Below are positions 10,052 to 21,995 of a stretch of DNA of 64,000 bases, in pieces (the stretch's first letter is position 1; each line of letters starts with the position of its first letter). The position numbers and the translations under genes are program-made. A model generated the notes under the pieces. That model was not told the DNA's origin. It saw nothing but the letters and a program-made list of their open reading frames with translations, and searched no databases. The stretch spans positions 3,224,001-3,288,000 of the forward strand of contig JASSKH010000021.1 of NCBI GenBank assembly GCA_031763025.1, written 5' to 3'. The stretch comes from Macrocystis pyrifera (Eukaryota; Sar; Phaeophyceae; Laminariales; Laminariaceae).

Positions 10052-12896
10052 TTACCACAAACGTTTGAACACGAAATCGCTTAAACTCGATTCCACGATC
10101 ATCGACCTCTTGCCACCACGACCGCTTAAACTGTCGCTCGGGGATGAACCATCCATGGACGAGATGACGGAAGCACTTAAGGGGATGTCAAACTGGAAAG
10201 CTGTCGGGCCAGATGGTCTCCCGGCCGAACTCCTGAAAATCGACCACCCCGCATTCGCCCAGTGCTTTCACAACATCCTTGTCAATGTTTGGGTAACAGG
10301 AGAAGTCCCCCAGCAATGGAAAGACGCGATCATCAAGGTCCTTCACAAAAAGAAGGACCGAACTGATTGCAACAACTACAGAGGGATTTCGCTGGTTGCC
10401 CACGCAGGCAAAATCTTGTTGAAAATCGTCGCGTCGCGCCTCAGCAACTACTGCGAGACCGAGGAATTACTCCCGGAGGAACAGTGCGGCTTCCGCCCCG
10501 CACGATCAACGATTGATATGTTGTTCGTCGTGCGCCGGTTGCAAGAGCTTGGAAGACAGAGGAAAATCCCCCTGTACTTGTGCTTCATCGATCTGCAGAA
10601 AGCGTACGACTATGTCGACCGAGAGCTGTTATGGGAAGTACTCACACGTTTTGGCGTACCAACCAAGATGCTGAGAATTATCCGTAATTTCCACGATGGC
10701 ATGCGGGCTCGCGTGCGTACGGATGACGGCGAGCACTCGGAATGGTTTGATGTCACGCAGGGGCTGCGGCAAGGCTGTGTGCTGTCACCGTTACTGTTCA
10801 GCGTATTTTTCGCTGCTGCGTTGCACGTCGTACTAGTACGCTTTAGCCATGACGAAGCAATCGTAAGGGATTTGGTCCAACTTAGTGATGCTGGAGTAGC
10901 CGGGACGGAGGAGCAGGAGCCGTTGACGTACGTGCGAAGGGCTGTATGGGGCATGTTGTACGCCGATGACGCAGGGATTGTCTCGAAGTCGGCTGAAGGG
11001 CTCGCGAAAATGATGACAGTCATCGTGACTGTCTTCGAAGCAGCAGGCCTTACGGTGTCGGAAAAGAAGACAGAGACTATGCTTCTACAAACGCCAGACC
11101 AGAAAACCCTCGCACCACCGCTCGTTATCGAAGCAGCAGGCCAGAGGTATAAGCAGACGGCCCAGTTTTTGTACCTAGGCGGCGTTATCCACGAAAATGC
11201 TGACCTCTCGCTCGAAATCGACCGACGGATCCGTCTCATGCGAGCATGCCTCAAACGGTTCGGCCCGGAGCTGTATGATAGGACGACCGCCCCCCTTAGC
11301 CTGAAAGTCCGAATGCTGAAGGCCGAGGTGATTGAGACCCTGCTCTACGGGTGTGTGACGTGGACCCTCAGAGCGGAACACTTTGCCAAGCTTCGAACGG
11401 CTCACCACCAAGTTCTGTTGCGAGTCATTGGCTTCCAACGCCGACTTCGTACTGACCATGCCACCCTCTCGTACGCGAAGGCCCTCAAGATGACACGTTG
11501 CGAGAGCATCGAAACGACCATCCGCAAACGGCGTCTCTTCTTCGCGGGGGGGGTGGCACGGCAAAGCAAGGATCGATTACCCAGCCGGGTGATGTTCGGG
11601 ACGATTGCTGGTGGGGAGAACCCGAGCCCTGGCGGACAGGTTAAGACTTGGCATAGATGCGTAGTCGAAGACCTTAGGGAGTTCCGCGCCACCGAAGGGT
11701 CAACGGAACTTGCTCCCTTGGTGTTTGGAGTTGAGACCGCACTGTGGCCCACTGCTGCAAAAAAGGCGGGGAAGTGGTACCGGGGGATCCTGGAAGCAGC
11801 CGAACGGTTCATGGCGAGGTGGCACGAGGCTGAGGCTGAGCTGAGCAGGCAGCGCCGCGCATCCGCCGTGGGTGGTGTCCAAGGGAATGGGGGGAGGAGG
11901 GGCAACAAGAGGAGTAACAGAAAACCCGACCAAGGGAATGCGGAGAGGGGGGGGAAGAGGAGTAGCAGGGAAACTGCAGTGGACGAAAGTAGGAAGGAGA
12001 TGGCAGATAGGGTAGCCAGGTACCGGGCAGACTAAGAAGTAGAATATGCCTATACTACTCGTACCACCAACTGGTGCAGCTGGTTCGAACGTGGTCTCCT
12101 TTGTCTTCCTGTTGTTTTTGTTTATTTTTATTTCATTTTATTGTCTTCTTTGCGGTGACCCTATGTGATTTTCATTTCTTCCTTTCTCGATTGATAAGCC
12201 TTATTGAAGGAGTCGTGTGGCGTGGGTGGATGACGAGCCTGCTCTGCTTGTTCCGTACTGTCTGACGCGGAGGGGCCGGGCATAGTTGACGAACGCTGGA
12301 CGATGGTGGAAGACAGGGTAGCAAGGTACCAGGCGGGCCAGCAGGGATACCCTGGCTGTGCTACTCGTACCATAAACTGCTGCCGCTACCTGGAGCATGC
12401 CTTGTGCTTTGTTTGGTTTGACTGTTATTTTACCTTGGTTCTTAGTCTTACTCTGTTGACGACTAGTGGTGTTTTCTTCTTTTTCTTTTTCTTTTTCCAG
12501 CTCGTTCTTTTCAAGTGTCTGCCACGTCCCCTACGTGGGGGTACGATGGTTTGTTTCTATACTGAAGTATATACATATACCAGGTATATTTTAGTTTTTT
12601 TTTTTTTCTTTTCTTTTCTCTTTCGAATTGTCTTTGTTTTTGTTTTTGTTTTTTCTCTTTGTTTCGTTTTTGTTTTTCTAAGTCATGGAATGTGTATGTC
12701 GTGCCTGTCGTACGCAGTATGATGACATGTCATTGCATTACATACGTGGCAACGTAGTATCTCTGTGGCGTAGCTTTGTGACCACAGAACTTGTATCTCT
12801 CTAGGTTTGAAGAATCGGCACGGACACTGGTTGTGCTGGATGTCGACGCGTAGAAAGAACGTTTAATGTGAAGAAAACAACAACAACAACAACAAC
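10052..12896 (+). mobile_element. LINE-A1 copy 2 (best preserved A1)
   Basis: 5'-truncated between the endonuclease and RT. It then runs uninterrupted through RT, the C-terminal region, an about 860-bp 3' UTR (12036-12873) and an AAC microsatellite (12874-12896). The terminal segment holds a hairpin (TCTGTGG 12762-12768 with CCACAGA 12782-12788) and a block closely similar to the end of family A2. The target duplication was not resolved. Confidence 0.92.
10065..12035 (+). CDS. LINE-A1 RT plus C-terminal domain (N-terminally truncated)
   Basis: An uninterrupted 656-aa ORF, the longest LINE ORF in the window. RT motifs in order: AVGPDGLP (about residue 46), [13 protein letters not shown] (about 103), CGFRPARST (about 140), FIDLQKAYD (174-182, first catalytic Asp), [12 protein letters not shown] (about 234), YADD (299-302, catalytic pair), KKTETMLL, then YLGGVI thumb-like sequence. 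The C-terminal part has [21 protein letters not shown] and [10 protein letters not shown], typical of RTE-like LINEs, and ends in a Gly/Arg/Ser-rich basic tail. The upstream endonuclease is missing, so the ATG used is internal to the original protein and this copy cannot retrotranspose alone. Confidence 0.9.
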   Translation: MNTKSLKLDSTIIDLLPPRPLKLSLGDEPSMDEMTEALKGMSNWKAVGPDGLPAELLKIDHPAFAQCFHNILVNVWVTGEVPQQWKDAIIKVLHKKKDRTDCNNYRGISLVAHAGKILLKIVASRLSNYCETEELLPEEQCGFRPARSTIDMLFVVRRLQELGRQRKIPLYLCFIDLQKAYDYVDRELLWEVLTRFGVPTKMLRIIRNFHDGMRARVRTDDGEHSEWFDVTQGLRQGCVLSPLLFSVFFAAALHVVLVRFSHDEAIVRDLVQLSDAGVAGTEEQEPLTYVRRAVWGMLYADDAGIVSKSAEGLAKMMTVIVTVFEAAGLTVSEKKTETMLLQTPDQKTLAPPLVIEAAGQRYKQTAQFLYLGGVIHENADLSLEIDRRIRLMRACLKRFGPELYDRTTAPLSLKVRMLKAEVIETLLYGCVTWTLRAEHFAKLRTAHHQVLLRVIGFQRRLRTDHATLSYAKALKMTRCESIETTIRKRRLFFAGGVARQSKDRLPSRVMFGTIAGGENPSPGGQVKTWHRCVVEDLREFRATEGSTELAPLVFGVETALWPTAAKKAGKWYRGILEAAERFMARWHEAEAELSRQRRASAVGGVQGNGGRRGNKRSNRKPDQGNAERGGKRSSRETAVDESRKEMADRVARYRAD

Positions 12897-13255
12897 ATAC
12901 AAGCCAAAGGTGCCGTACGTACTAATGCACGCATACTGTCGTGTACCGTTTGCCTGGTTAGGTGATACCGGAAACTATCAACGTTGAGCCTTACGCCGTT
13001 TGGGCGTACGTAACCCTATAGGACCATGAACACCTGGACAACAGCGTGCATTGTCGGCTGGCAAACATAAAACTTTCGAGAAAACCACGTATACTTTGGT
13101 CACTAGTATTCTTGCCGCGATGTTTGTAGACTACATCAGTAGTAGTAGACCAATCGTCGTATTATGCACACCAAATGGAAAGTCCGATGCACGTTTGACC
13201 CTCTTCGATGTCTCCGGTCGTACCATTTTCTGTGTTGTATACCAACCGAGCGTTG

Positions 13256-13426
13256 CGCTCGAGTATCAGGTACAACACCTGGAGGACTGAAAGCCAAGTA
13301 CAAGAGGAAATGACAAAAAAAAAAACTGGAGCAGATGAAGACGCTCGAGTATCAGGTACAACACCTGGAGGACTGAAAGCCAAGTACAAGAGGAAATGAC
13401 AAAAAAAAAACTGGAGCAGATGAAGA
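13256..13426. repeat. 86-bp tandem duplication
   Basis: Two units (13256-13341 and 13342-13426) begin CGCTCGAGTATCAGG and contain an A-run of 10-11. They differ by one A. An unrecognised 79-aa ORF (13051-13290) ends inside unit 1; I give it no function. Confidence 0.9.
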
Positions 13427-14538
13427 TCGCTACGCAAGCCCTCGGGGGGCACGGGTCACACGGGGTGACATAGTTTCAGCTGGACGATGATGAGCTTGCA
13501 CACCACGGAGGAAGGTGTGGCTTGCTGTCTCCAGAGGGCTCGGGCTAGATATATAGATGCAGCCCAACCTTATGTAGTACCAGGGCAACAGGTATGGAGC
13601 GGGTGAAACACAACCGTGGTGATCCTTCTCTTTTTCTGATGTCGTATCCAGTCGAAAATGCTATACGTATTATTCTTGCTTGTACGTTTTTCCTCGAGCG
13701 CAAAAAAAAAAAATCGGGAGGGGTAGGCTGCTGTGTCGCCCTGATTGACTTAGACTTCAAGTCACGCACCAAAGCTAGAAAACTCGCGCAGCGCGTGCCG
13801 TAATAAGCGGGACCACCGATGTAAGACCAGGGACATGGACCCAATGAGATACCGGTAGCAAGCATGACATAGCGCATACCAGTGACGAGCTGCCCGGTGT
13901 GTTCGGAAAGGCATGGAATCCGAGTAGTAAATTGATTGATGTGCTGTATTCATTTAGACTACCACGGAAAGTATTGCTATGGGCTGGTCAACATATGTAC
14001 GACTCAATTAGTCAGCCCAACCTGATCAACCGTCAGTATTTTCGTTGTCACATATCACATGTACTGGTGTTGAAGAATATCTCGCTGCTGGTATCGAAAC
14101 AGCAGTAGTAGGGAGTACTTTTGAATATCATTGCGGGATGAGCGCCTCCCATAGATGGTTCTAAGTGTGAAGCTGGACGTAGTTACTGATGAGCCTACCA
14201 TGCCACGAAACCTTGCCTACCGCCGCCCGGAGCAAAGGCGCCTCAACTCGGAATTTCACAGAAGAGCCGTATCTCCGTCTCTACAATGCTATCAGTACGT
14301 AGTCTAAACACTACGCACGATGCTCAAAAAGATTAAAAGAATATTGCTGACGACCTGCACTGCCGTGCACTATTGGTATTAATATCAGTCTAAGTGCACG
14401 TAATTTTGAAGAAAATACAGGAACCATACTGCTGCTGTACGCTGTACCTGCAGTTTTTGTTTATTTATTTCCCGAACAAGGTTGATTTATCGATATCCGG
14501 GGTTGGTGAATACTAAACCACAAGCGTACAGGGGGGGT
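13427..14538. other. Gene-poor stretch
   Basis: Only short overlapping ORFs on both strands, none with a recognisable domain. Contains an A-run at about 13700-13712. No RNA gene or terminal repeat seen. Confidence 0.6.
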
Positions 14539-14690
14539 GGCTCGCAGTATGCTTTTAACACATACATACGTACATAAAGGACGTATACAATATACCCATA
14601 ATACAAAAACTGTACGGCAAGATCCCGAAGGACCCTTTGGCTCGCAGGTGGCTCGCAGCACGCTTTTGACACGTACCAGGTACGTGCATA

Positions 14691-16170
14691 GTTGTTGTTG
14701 TTTTCTTCACATTAAACCGTTCTTTCTACGCGTCGACATCCAGCACAACCAGTGTCCATGCCGATTCTTCAAACCTAGAGAGATACAAGTTCTGTGGTCA
14801 CAAAGCTACGCCACAGCACAGAGATACTACGTTGCCACGTATGTAATGCAATGCCATGTCATCATACTGCGTACGACAGGCACGACACACACCTTCCATG
14901 ACCTAGAGAAACAAAAACGAAACAAAGAGAAAAAAACAAAAACAAAGACAATTCGAAAGAGAAAAGAAACAAAAAAAAGAAACTAAAATATACCTGGTAT
15001 ATGTATATACTTCAGTATAGCAACACACCATCGTACCCCCACGTAGGGGACGTGGCAGACACTTGAAAAGAACGAGCTGGAAAAAGAAAAAGAAAAAGAA
15101 GAAAACACCACTAGTCGTCAACAGAGTAAGACTAAGAACCAAGGTAAAAATAACAGTCAAACCAAACAAAGCACAAGGCATGCTCCAGGTAGCGGCAGCA
15201 GTTTATGGTACGAGTAGCACAGCCAGGGTCTCCCTGCTGGCCCGCCTGGTACCTTGCTACCCTGTCTGCCACCATCGTCCAGCGTTCGTCAACTATGCCC
15301 GGCCCCTCCGCGTCAGACAGTACGAAACAAGCAGAGCAGGCTCGTCATCCACCCACGCCACACGACTCCTTCAACAAGGCTTATCAATCGGAGAAAGGAA
15401 GAGAAATGAAAATCACATAGGGTCAACGCAAAGAAGACAATAAAATGAAATAAAAATAAACAAAAACAACCGGAAGACAAAGGAAGACCACGTTCGAACC
15501 AGCTGCACCAGTTGGTGGTACGAGTAGTATATAGGCATGTTCTACTTCTTAGTCTGCCCGGTACCTGGCTACCCTATCTGCCATCTCCTTCCTACTTTCG
15601 TCCACTGCAGTTTCCCTGCTACTCCTCTTCCTCCCCCTCTCCGCATTCCCTTGGTCGGGTTTTCTGCTACTCCTCTTGTTGCCCCTCCTCCCCCCATTCC
15701 CTTGGACACCACCCACGGCGGATGCGCGGCGCTGCCTGCTCAGCTCAGCCTCAGCCTCGTGCCACCTCACCATGAACCGTTCGGCTGCTTCAAGGATCCC
15801 CCGGTACCACTTCCCCGCCTTTTTTGCAGCAGTGGGCCACAGTGCGGTCTCAACTCCAAACACCAAGGGAGCAAGTTCCGTTGACCCTTCGGTGGCGCGG
15901 AACTCCCTAAGGTCTTCGACTACGCATCTATGCCAAGTCTTAACCTGTCCGCCAGGGCTCGGGCTCTCCCCACCAGCAATCGTCCCGAACATCACCCGGC
16001 TGGGTAATCGATCCTTGCTTTGCCGTGCCACCCCCCCCGCGAAGAAGAGACGCCGTTTGCGGATGGTCGTTTCGATGCTCTCGCAACGTGTCATCTTGAG
16101 GGCCTTCGCGTACGAGAGGGTGGCATCGTCAGTACGAAGTCGGCGTTGGAAGCTAATGACTCGCAACAGG
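14691..16170 (-). mobile_element. LINE-A1 copy 3
   Basis: 5'-truncated A1 copy on the minus strand, from a GTT microsatellite at 14691 (3' end) to the coding breakpoint at 16170. The 3' UTR is about 14700-15548. It is close to the copy at 11400-12896 throughout. It splits the R3 tandem array. No unambiguous target duplication. Confidence 0.9.
15549..16170 (-). pseudogene. LINE-A1 C-terminal domain fragment
   Basis: About 207 codons of the LINE C-terminal region in an open frame on the minus strand: [60 protein letters not shown], then the Gly/Arg/Ser-rich tail and the terminal TAA. All RT and endonuclease sequence is missing. The frame reads through into flanking repeat on its 5' side by chance. 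It is nearly identical to the corresponding part of the 656-aa ORF at 10065, so it is a relatively recent truncated insertion. Confidence 0.88.
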
Positions 16171-16446
16171 ACTTGAGGACGTATACAATATGTCCATAAT
16201 ACTAAAACTGCTGTACGGCTAGATCCCGAGGGACCCTTTGGCTCGCAGTACATCTGCTTTTTGCACAAACGTACATAGAGGACGTATACAATATATCCAT
16301 GATACTAAAATTGTATGGCAAGATCCCGAGGGACCCTTGAGCCTATCTCTCTTCCTATCTTGACGAGTTATCATGTCGACTCGTTGAAACAGTAGTACCT
16401 ACACAGCAGTATCTGCTGGATGCACTACACAACACCCGTATGTATA

Positions 16447-16533
16447 TATCTAGGGTGAAGAATCAGCACGGACACTATTGCTGGATGTCGACGAGTAGAA
16501 GAACGGTTTAATGTGAAAAACACACACATACAC
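16447..16533 (+). mobile_element. LINE-A2 terminal fragment
   Basis: Only the last about 70 bases of the A2 3' UTR (TCTAGGGTGAAGAATCAGC through GGTTTAATGTGAA) plus a CA microsatellite. It is an extreme 5'-truncated insertion. Confidence 0.75.
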
Positions 16534-16648
16534 CATATTCACACGGGGCATACTTGAAGCTGGATGAACAGAGTGAAGCTGGGTAGAAGACGTTGGTCTA
16601 AAAACTCAAGACAACAAACAACCTGGAGGATGTATATAAATATGTGGG

Positions 16649-16943
16649 TAATACTATTGGTCGTACGGCAAGATCTTCCTCGATCCTTGGGCCTTACGAT
16701 AGTTGTCCCTTACTACCGCAGCAAAGCATCAACACCACCGCCTCTCGGCATAAAGTACTGTTGTAAAGCCGTTCTATATGGTATTCATACTATAAAGAAA
16801 TTAACTGTAACAGTTGATGATACTATAGGTCGTACGGCAAGATCTCCCTCGATCCTGGGCCCTAAAATAGTGTCCCATACTGCTGCCGCAGCAAAGTATC
16901 AACACTGCTGCCTCCCGGCATGAAGTACTGCAGTGAAACCGGT
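16649..16943. repeat. Direct repeat R4
   Basis: Two about 125-bp units (16649-16773 and 16818-16943), roughly 80% alike, share GGTCGTACGGCAAGATCT, GCAGCAAAG and TCAACAC. They share a short core with R3. Non-coding. Confidence 0.75.
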
Positions 16944-19668
16944 CAGCTGTCCAGTACAGCAATCAGGTTTTTATTCGGGTGAAAACACCGCATGAAAGCT
17001 ACGTTGAAACTGAGAACCATACAACGACTCATATGTTCACAACATAGCTGGTGTTGTGGTCTTCTCGTACCCGGTACGTTGGCATTTCACTTGTTCTACC
17101 CGTTACGGTATTCTCGTACCCGGTACATTGGCAATTCACTTGCTTTACCCGGTATTCACCGGTACGTTGGCATTTCCCTTGCTTTCTTGCTTTACTCATT
17201 GCTTTGTCTGCAAATAATAATAAATCAGAACGGACACTGGGTTGGACAGATGTATTTGGGTATGTAGAACGGTATGGCACACACATGAAGGAAGTACGTA
17301 CCCCTACGACTCATATCCGTGGGGTCTCCATACATTCTACATCCAGTAGTGTTATAAAAAGGTTTTTACATCCGTACGATCGCACATTATTCATGCTGAC
17401 TGCAAAGTATGTTGCTTTCATTCATATTCTATAATATACAGCAAGCAGTATCTTCAGCATACCGACACCGAGCGGTATCACACAGCCTCAGTTTACTCTT
17501 GGCAGATACCCCGTATAATTCTGTCCACTACGGCGAGGAAGTGATCAATGAGATAATTACTGCTGTGCATGAGCTTCGTACGATACTATTATAATGTTGT
17601 ACTTCTCCGTCCATGGCCAAAAATTCGATTGAAGCATTATTATCTGCTGTAGATCACGTTAATAATGTCCGCACAGAAAACACAAAGATGATACCATGGT
17701 ATTTATTAGGGTTCGACCTTATATATACATACGTACACCCGATCTGGGTCGTGCCCTGAAAGAGTTTCGTTGGTTTTGATATGGTTGGCCTATTTTTTTC
17801 ATCTAAAGGCCCGCGTGGTCTAGAGTATCGCTTCTGTTTTTAGCGTTGAACCGAGCTCGAATCTCAAGATGGATGAGGCGGGGATTCACGCAATATATAC
17901 AACAAAAAGGTGTGGAATCAACTGCTGAGATCGCCTCACGAGTGTAGGCGCAACGAAGAACTGAAGTATTTCCGCAATAAAACCCAAGGCACATCGGGGA
18001 GAGGAATAAAGAGCTTGCTGTGTGACACCGGATGTCTATACGTAGGAGGGATAGAGAAAAAAGGCGAAGATAACAAATGGGATGGAAATCAATGATATAT
18101 CTGTATCGTACATATGTAACTACGTAACGAAAAAAAATATAAGGTACCTGGTGTGAAAAATCAGCAAACGCGTACGAAGAAACACTGCATGGTCGGTGGG
18201 CGTAGAGGGGTTTCAAGATCGGTTTGGTTTGAAGAATACACTGCCTGTTGTTAGGTCCACCCCTTGCGTAAGTATCATCTGAAGATTGGGTTGTCCGAGA
18301 ACGAATCTGACCAGCAGGTAAACGCTGTAACTCCAAGAATGTGGGGTGGTCAAATACATACTATTGTAGTACGCATTTCGTGTGATGTTCTCACACAATA
18401 ACAATAGTAGCAAACTCCTGAACTCCCCCGGTGGTCACAGAACAGGCTGTAAAACTAAAATACACCGCGACTGGAGCAAACAAACAAGTACGAAATAGTG
18501 CCGTACCGGTAGGTGAGAGAAACGGTATTTAACGAGCTATTTGATATGGTGCATACCATCCCGTACCAATCGCAAATGAATGACACCATGAACGTGTCCA
18601 TGCTGTTACATTTACACCCTATTAATAGAGCTAAAAACAAAAAGACAAAGAAAGAATAGTCTGTGCATGAACTAGAGCAGAGTGTGAGCGTGGCATGTAC
18701 ACCCAGCATAGAGCGGGCTAGAACTTTAGAAAATAATGTAAACCTTGATGTGAAAACTGGTCTTGTTACATCGTGCCGAAAGGACCCCGGAGCGTTGGCT
18801 CCGATCATAAGTGCTTTTGCCTGCAGGAATTGCGACTGCTCTCCGAGAACTGATACATGCATCCTAAGCGGTGGATTCGAGATACACTATGCAAACCAAA
18901 CTGGGCAGAGAAAACCTGGCATTTTCCGATAATAAAAACCCTCCCCAGGACGCATATACTCATTCGCTGCTTGACTGCTGCTCTCCAGGTGACTATCTTT
19001 GATCGCCACGATGGCACAACAACAGTGACAGTCGAATAAGAGGCAAGTCGACACAAAACCCCAGCTAAGAGAGTGGTATAGCTGGATACAGCCAAGCATC
19101 TATTAGGACCGACCAGGCTCTTTAACCCAATATCAGGGGGATACAGACCATCAGTGTTTTGCTATACGTTTTCGTGATAATACCTAGGCTTTGGGGTTGT
19201 TCACACAGATTCAGTTTATATACAGATACTCGACGTCACGCGCACAGGAGGTACATGAGAAGGCGTATACCAGGTATCATAACAATTGGATACACACATG
19301 TAGGAAGGAACGAGTGCATGTGCAAGTCGCCACACGATGCACAGGTACACATTTGTGAGACGCTAAACCGAGATGGAACGTGACGACCTTTAGTATGATC
19401 TGCGCAACCTAACAGGATACTATTTGTCGCTCCAAGCATAGTGGTCGAGGGTTGAAGGAACGAATCGACAGGTGTGATTGGAATGCCAGTAGGTGGTGGG
19501 CAGTTTCTGTTCTGGGGGGGTGTTTGTCTCCACCTTGCTGCAACTACTTCCACAAAAAGCATACGAGGCGTACGATTTGGAAGTAGGTCTGCACGAATGC
19601 CGTTTTAAGACGCGTGATTGATTTAGCACGAACAAGTTTCACGAGTGGACAGTGTCCGTGCTGCGGGG
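16944..19668. other. Gene-poor stretch
   Basis: Contains three imperfect copies of an about 45-55-bp repeat at 17062-17190 (CGTACCCGGTACGTTGGCA-like) and a degenerate tRNA-like sequence at 17809. A 177-codon minus-strand ORF (17803-18336) has Cys/Tyr-rich, non-repetitive composition and matches nothing I know. I do not call it a gene. Confidence 0.5.
17809..17872 (+). pseudogene. Degenerate tRNA-like sequence
   Basis: An A-box-like TGGTCTAGAGTATCGC and a B-box-like GAGCTCGAATCTC are spaced as in a tRNA. A short anticodon-like stem (CGCT / AGCG) lies between them. The T stem has only three pairs and the acceptor cannot be closed, so it is at best a tRNA pseudogene or an old SINE head. Confidence 0.25.
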
Positions 19669-19912
19669 GTGGCGTAAACGTCAGTACCCTCAAACACTTT
19701 TTAACTCGGAATCAAATATTTACCTTGGCTAGCGCCAGCAAGTCGATGTGGAGTACCTTGAAACGACCTAGGTCACTCGAATACAGGTGGCGCAAACGCC
19801 AGTAGCTTCAAACACTTACTTAACTCGGAATCAAATATTTACCTTGGCTAGTGCCAGCAAGTCGATGTAGCGTGAACGTCAGTACCTTGAAACGACCTAA
19901 GTCACTCGAATA
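19669..19912. repeat. 118-bp direct repeat R5
   Basis: Two units starting GTGGCGTAAACG (19669) and GTGGCGCAAACG (19787). Both contain AACTCGGAATCAAATATTT and end CACTCGAATA. Non-coding. Confidence 0.85.
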
Positions 19913-20810
19913 ATATTTTTGGCCCGGAGTAGAAAGAACTCATGAACCTCCTACAGCCCGTGATGGATGTATACACAAAACGACCTCCACATTCGCAAGG
20001 AATACCTACTCTCAATGCAGAGAAGTTTGAGATCATCACTAAAAGAAAGGCCTATATAATATATAAAACGCGTGATACGCGCGACCGATGTATCACACAC
20101 AGTTTGCAAAGGACTAGCGTGGAAGCTGGCAAAGATGAGCTGGGAAGAAATCCTCGATCTCTTAGCTGTTTCTTTTGTTCTGTCAATATATCAAAATGTG
20201 GTATCCATACCAAGAAACTAGAGATATCTGGACGAACTTCAGAGTAGCAGATGGATTCTAACTTACGTAGAAACATTTGTTGAAGAAAGGTACAGTGAGA
20301 AACGTCTGGCGAAGGCACGTGAATGGTGGAAGCATCGACATAGTCCACTGCGCACGCTGAACCGCGACAAAGGTACGTGAAGTTTTGCCACATCGATGCA
20401 ACAAGTACGTGAGTATATTGGAATACTGATCGGTGAACAGTTATAACAGGTTTGACAAGTCAAGCCCGCAGATATATATAGAGGGGCAAAGTGGACAGCC
20501 ACCGCAGCGTCTCGGTAGTGTGGCCACGTATAGCCATACGACACAGGACTGGCAGAATTATCTGCAGTCTCAGTTAAAGGTTAGGTGGTGGGGTAGGTCG
20601 AGGGTAGCTTTCAGTGGAATGTATGTCTGTCCAAAAGCTTAAACGTGTAGGTTATTGTCAAAGTGCAGACGTAGGCCTTGGAGAGGAAACCCCACCTCAG
20701 ATGCAGGTGAGCCAGGAAGAAAACATGTTTTTTTCGCCGATGAGTACATGCTCCGAGCGTGTTAGACAGATGTGGCGCTGGCAGTTACAAGTGAAGACTG
20801 TACGAGGGTC
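19913..20810. other. Gene-poor stretch before minisatellite
   Basis: No domain-bearing ORF on either strand. It may be the degraded 3' internal region of the element whose LTR begins at 21430, but nothing in the sequence proves this. Confidence 0.4.
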
Positions 20811-21250
20811 AGGTCCGCCGCTCTTCTCAACACCGTCCAAGGTCAGCACCGCGGGAACAAGAGGAACTGCAACATTGGGCCGACGGCTATAGACGGGGGA
20901 TGAAGGCTGAAGAACTTCTGGACGAAGGTCAGGACCGCCGTTCTTCTTACCACCGTCCAAGGGCAACACCGCGGAAATGAAGGGCGCTGCAACATCGGGC
21001 GGACGGCGATGGATGGAAGAGGAAAGCTGAAGAACATCTGGACTAAGTTCAGGACCGCCGTTCTTCTTACCACCGTCCAAGGGCAACACCGCGGAGAGGA
21101 AGGGCGCTGCAACATCGGGCCGACGGCGATGGACGGAAGAGGAATGCTGAAGAACGTCTGGACGAAGGTCAGGACCGCCGCTCTTCTTACCACCGTCTGA
21201 GGGCAGCGCTAAGGGAAGGAGAGGAGCTGCAACATGAGCCGACGGCGAGG
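20811..21250. repeat. 120-bp minisatellite (about 3.7 units)
   Basis: Unit starts (AGGWCCGCCG) fall exactly at 20811, 20931, 21051 and 21171. The period is divisible by three, so both strands stay open. The minus strand reads a 40-residue repeat with GGKKNGGPDLRP and RRPDVAAPF; the plus strand reads MDGRGKLKNIWTK-like repeats. It ends 180 bp before LTR1 copy b. Open frames here are a by-product of the period, and I do not infer a protein. Confidence 0.9.
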
Positions 21251-21429
21251 TGCGGAGGTGGATAGCGCAGGCGCTGCAGCGATCCATGATCGTAATACCC
21301 GCTGAGCACCGTCGCTCATATGCGCCGGTCTGGGGGGGTGTCGGAGGAGGAAAGCGCACACGCTGTCGCCGGGCTAGCACCGGGGCGCCGGCTTTGTGCC
21401 GACAATGGTTATGTGTCGGGCAGGGGGGG

Positions 21430-21995
21430 TGTTACAGCGGGTGGCGCCAGGGAGGGAGGTTCATAGCGCTGTGACTGTCGTGACCAGCGCTATGGGGAGG
21501 ATAAAATACGGCGCGAGACCACTGTCCTGATCAGGGTCACCCGTCGGGTCTATTCGATAGGCAGAGGGCAAAAGCTTTGGTTAGCATCCTCTGGGCGGAT
21601 CTTATAGGGGCAGGGAGGATCCCCGGTGTGGGAACGCCTTCGGTCTCGGGTACAGAGCCAGTAACGAGGTTCCGGGACCACCCGGTGTTTACTAAACACC
21701 AAGAGTGAAGAAAGAACGTCAAAGCCAAGTGATCTGTGATACCTGTCCTATCGACCCCCAGCCCCTTGGGCCCTGCCGTGCCCGTCGTGCCCGTCATCGT
21801 GTCTGTGGTGCTTCGTTGAGTGTTCACGCTGACTGCTTGCATCTATCGCATTGCATCGATCCACGTTCTGCATGACCCGATCATTACTGCTTGGAGGCAC
21901 TTCCTCGAACCCCCCAAACAACAGGTGAGCCGGCCTCAGAGATCTAACGAACGCAGGTCCTTTTTACGGTCTGAGAGCTGTACCCTGCTGTAACA
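21430..21995 (+). repeat. LTR1 copy b
   Basis: 566 bp, nearly identical to 8995-9560, with the same TGTTACAG / CTGTAACA ends. It is preceded directly by a purine tract (GGGCAGGGGGGG), as expected of a polypurine tract before a 3' LTR. The downstream flank (GTTCAGC) does not match the left flank of copy a, so pairing of the two copies as one element is unproven. Confidence 0.85.

Larger units (their letters stand above)
14539..16339. repeat. 100-bp tandem repeat R3, interrupted by a LINE
   Basis: Units begin GGCTCGCAG and contain GGACGTATACAATAT and AGATCCCGA. Unit 1 is 14539-14638. Unit 2 is 14650-14690 plus 16171-16239, and unit 3 is 16240-16339. LINE-A1 copy 3 (14691-16170) lies inside unit 2. 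The related repeat R4 (16649-16943) shares CGTACGGCAAGATC. Confidence 0.85.

Noticed and set aside
17803-18336. 177-codon minus-strand ORF
   Set aside because: No domain, signal or compositional evidence; Cys/Tyr-rich random-looking sequence overlapping a tRNA-like remnant.
20697-21380. 227-codon minus-strand ORF with 40-residue repeats
   Set aside because: Explained by the 120-bp minisatellite; the plus strand is equally open.
8995-21995. A single 13-kb LTR1 element from copy a to copy b
   Set aside because: No matching target duplication (TGTTA against GTTCA), and most of the interval is unrelated repeats; kept only as a possibility in the findings.
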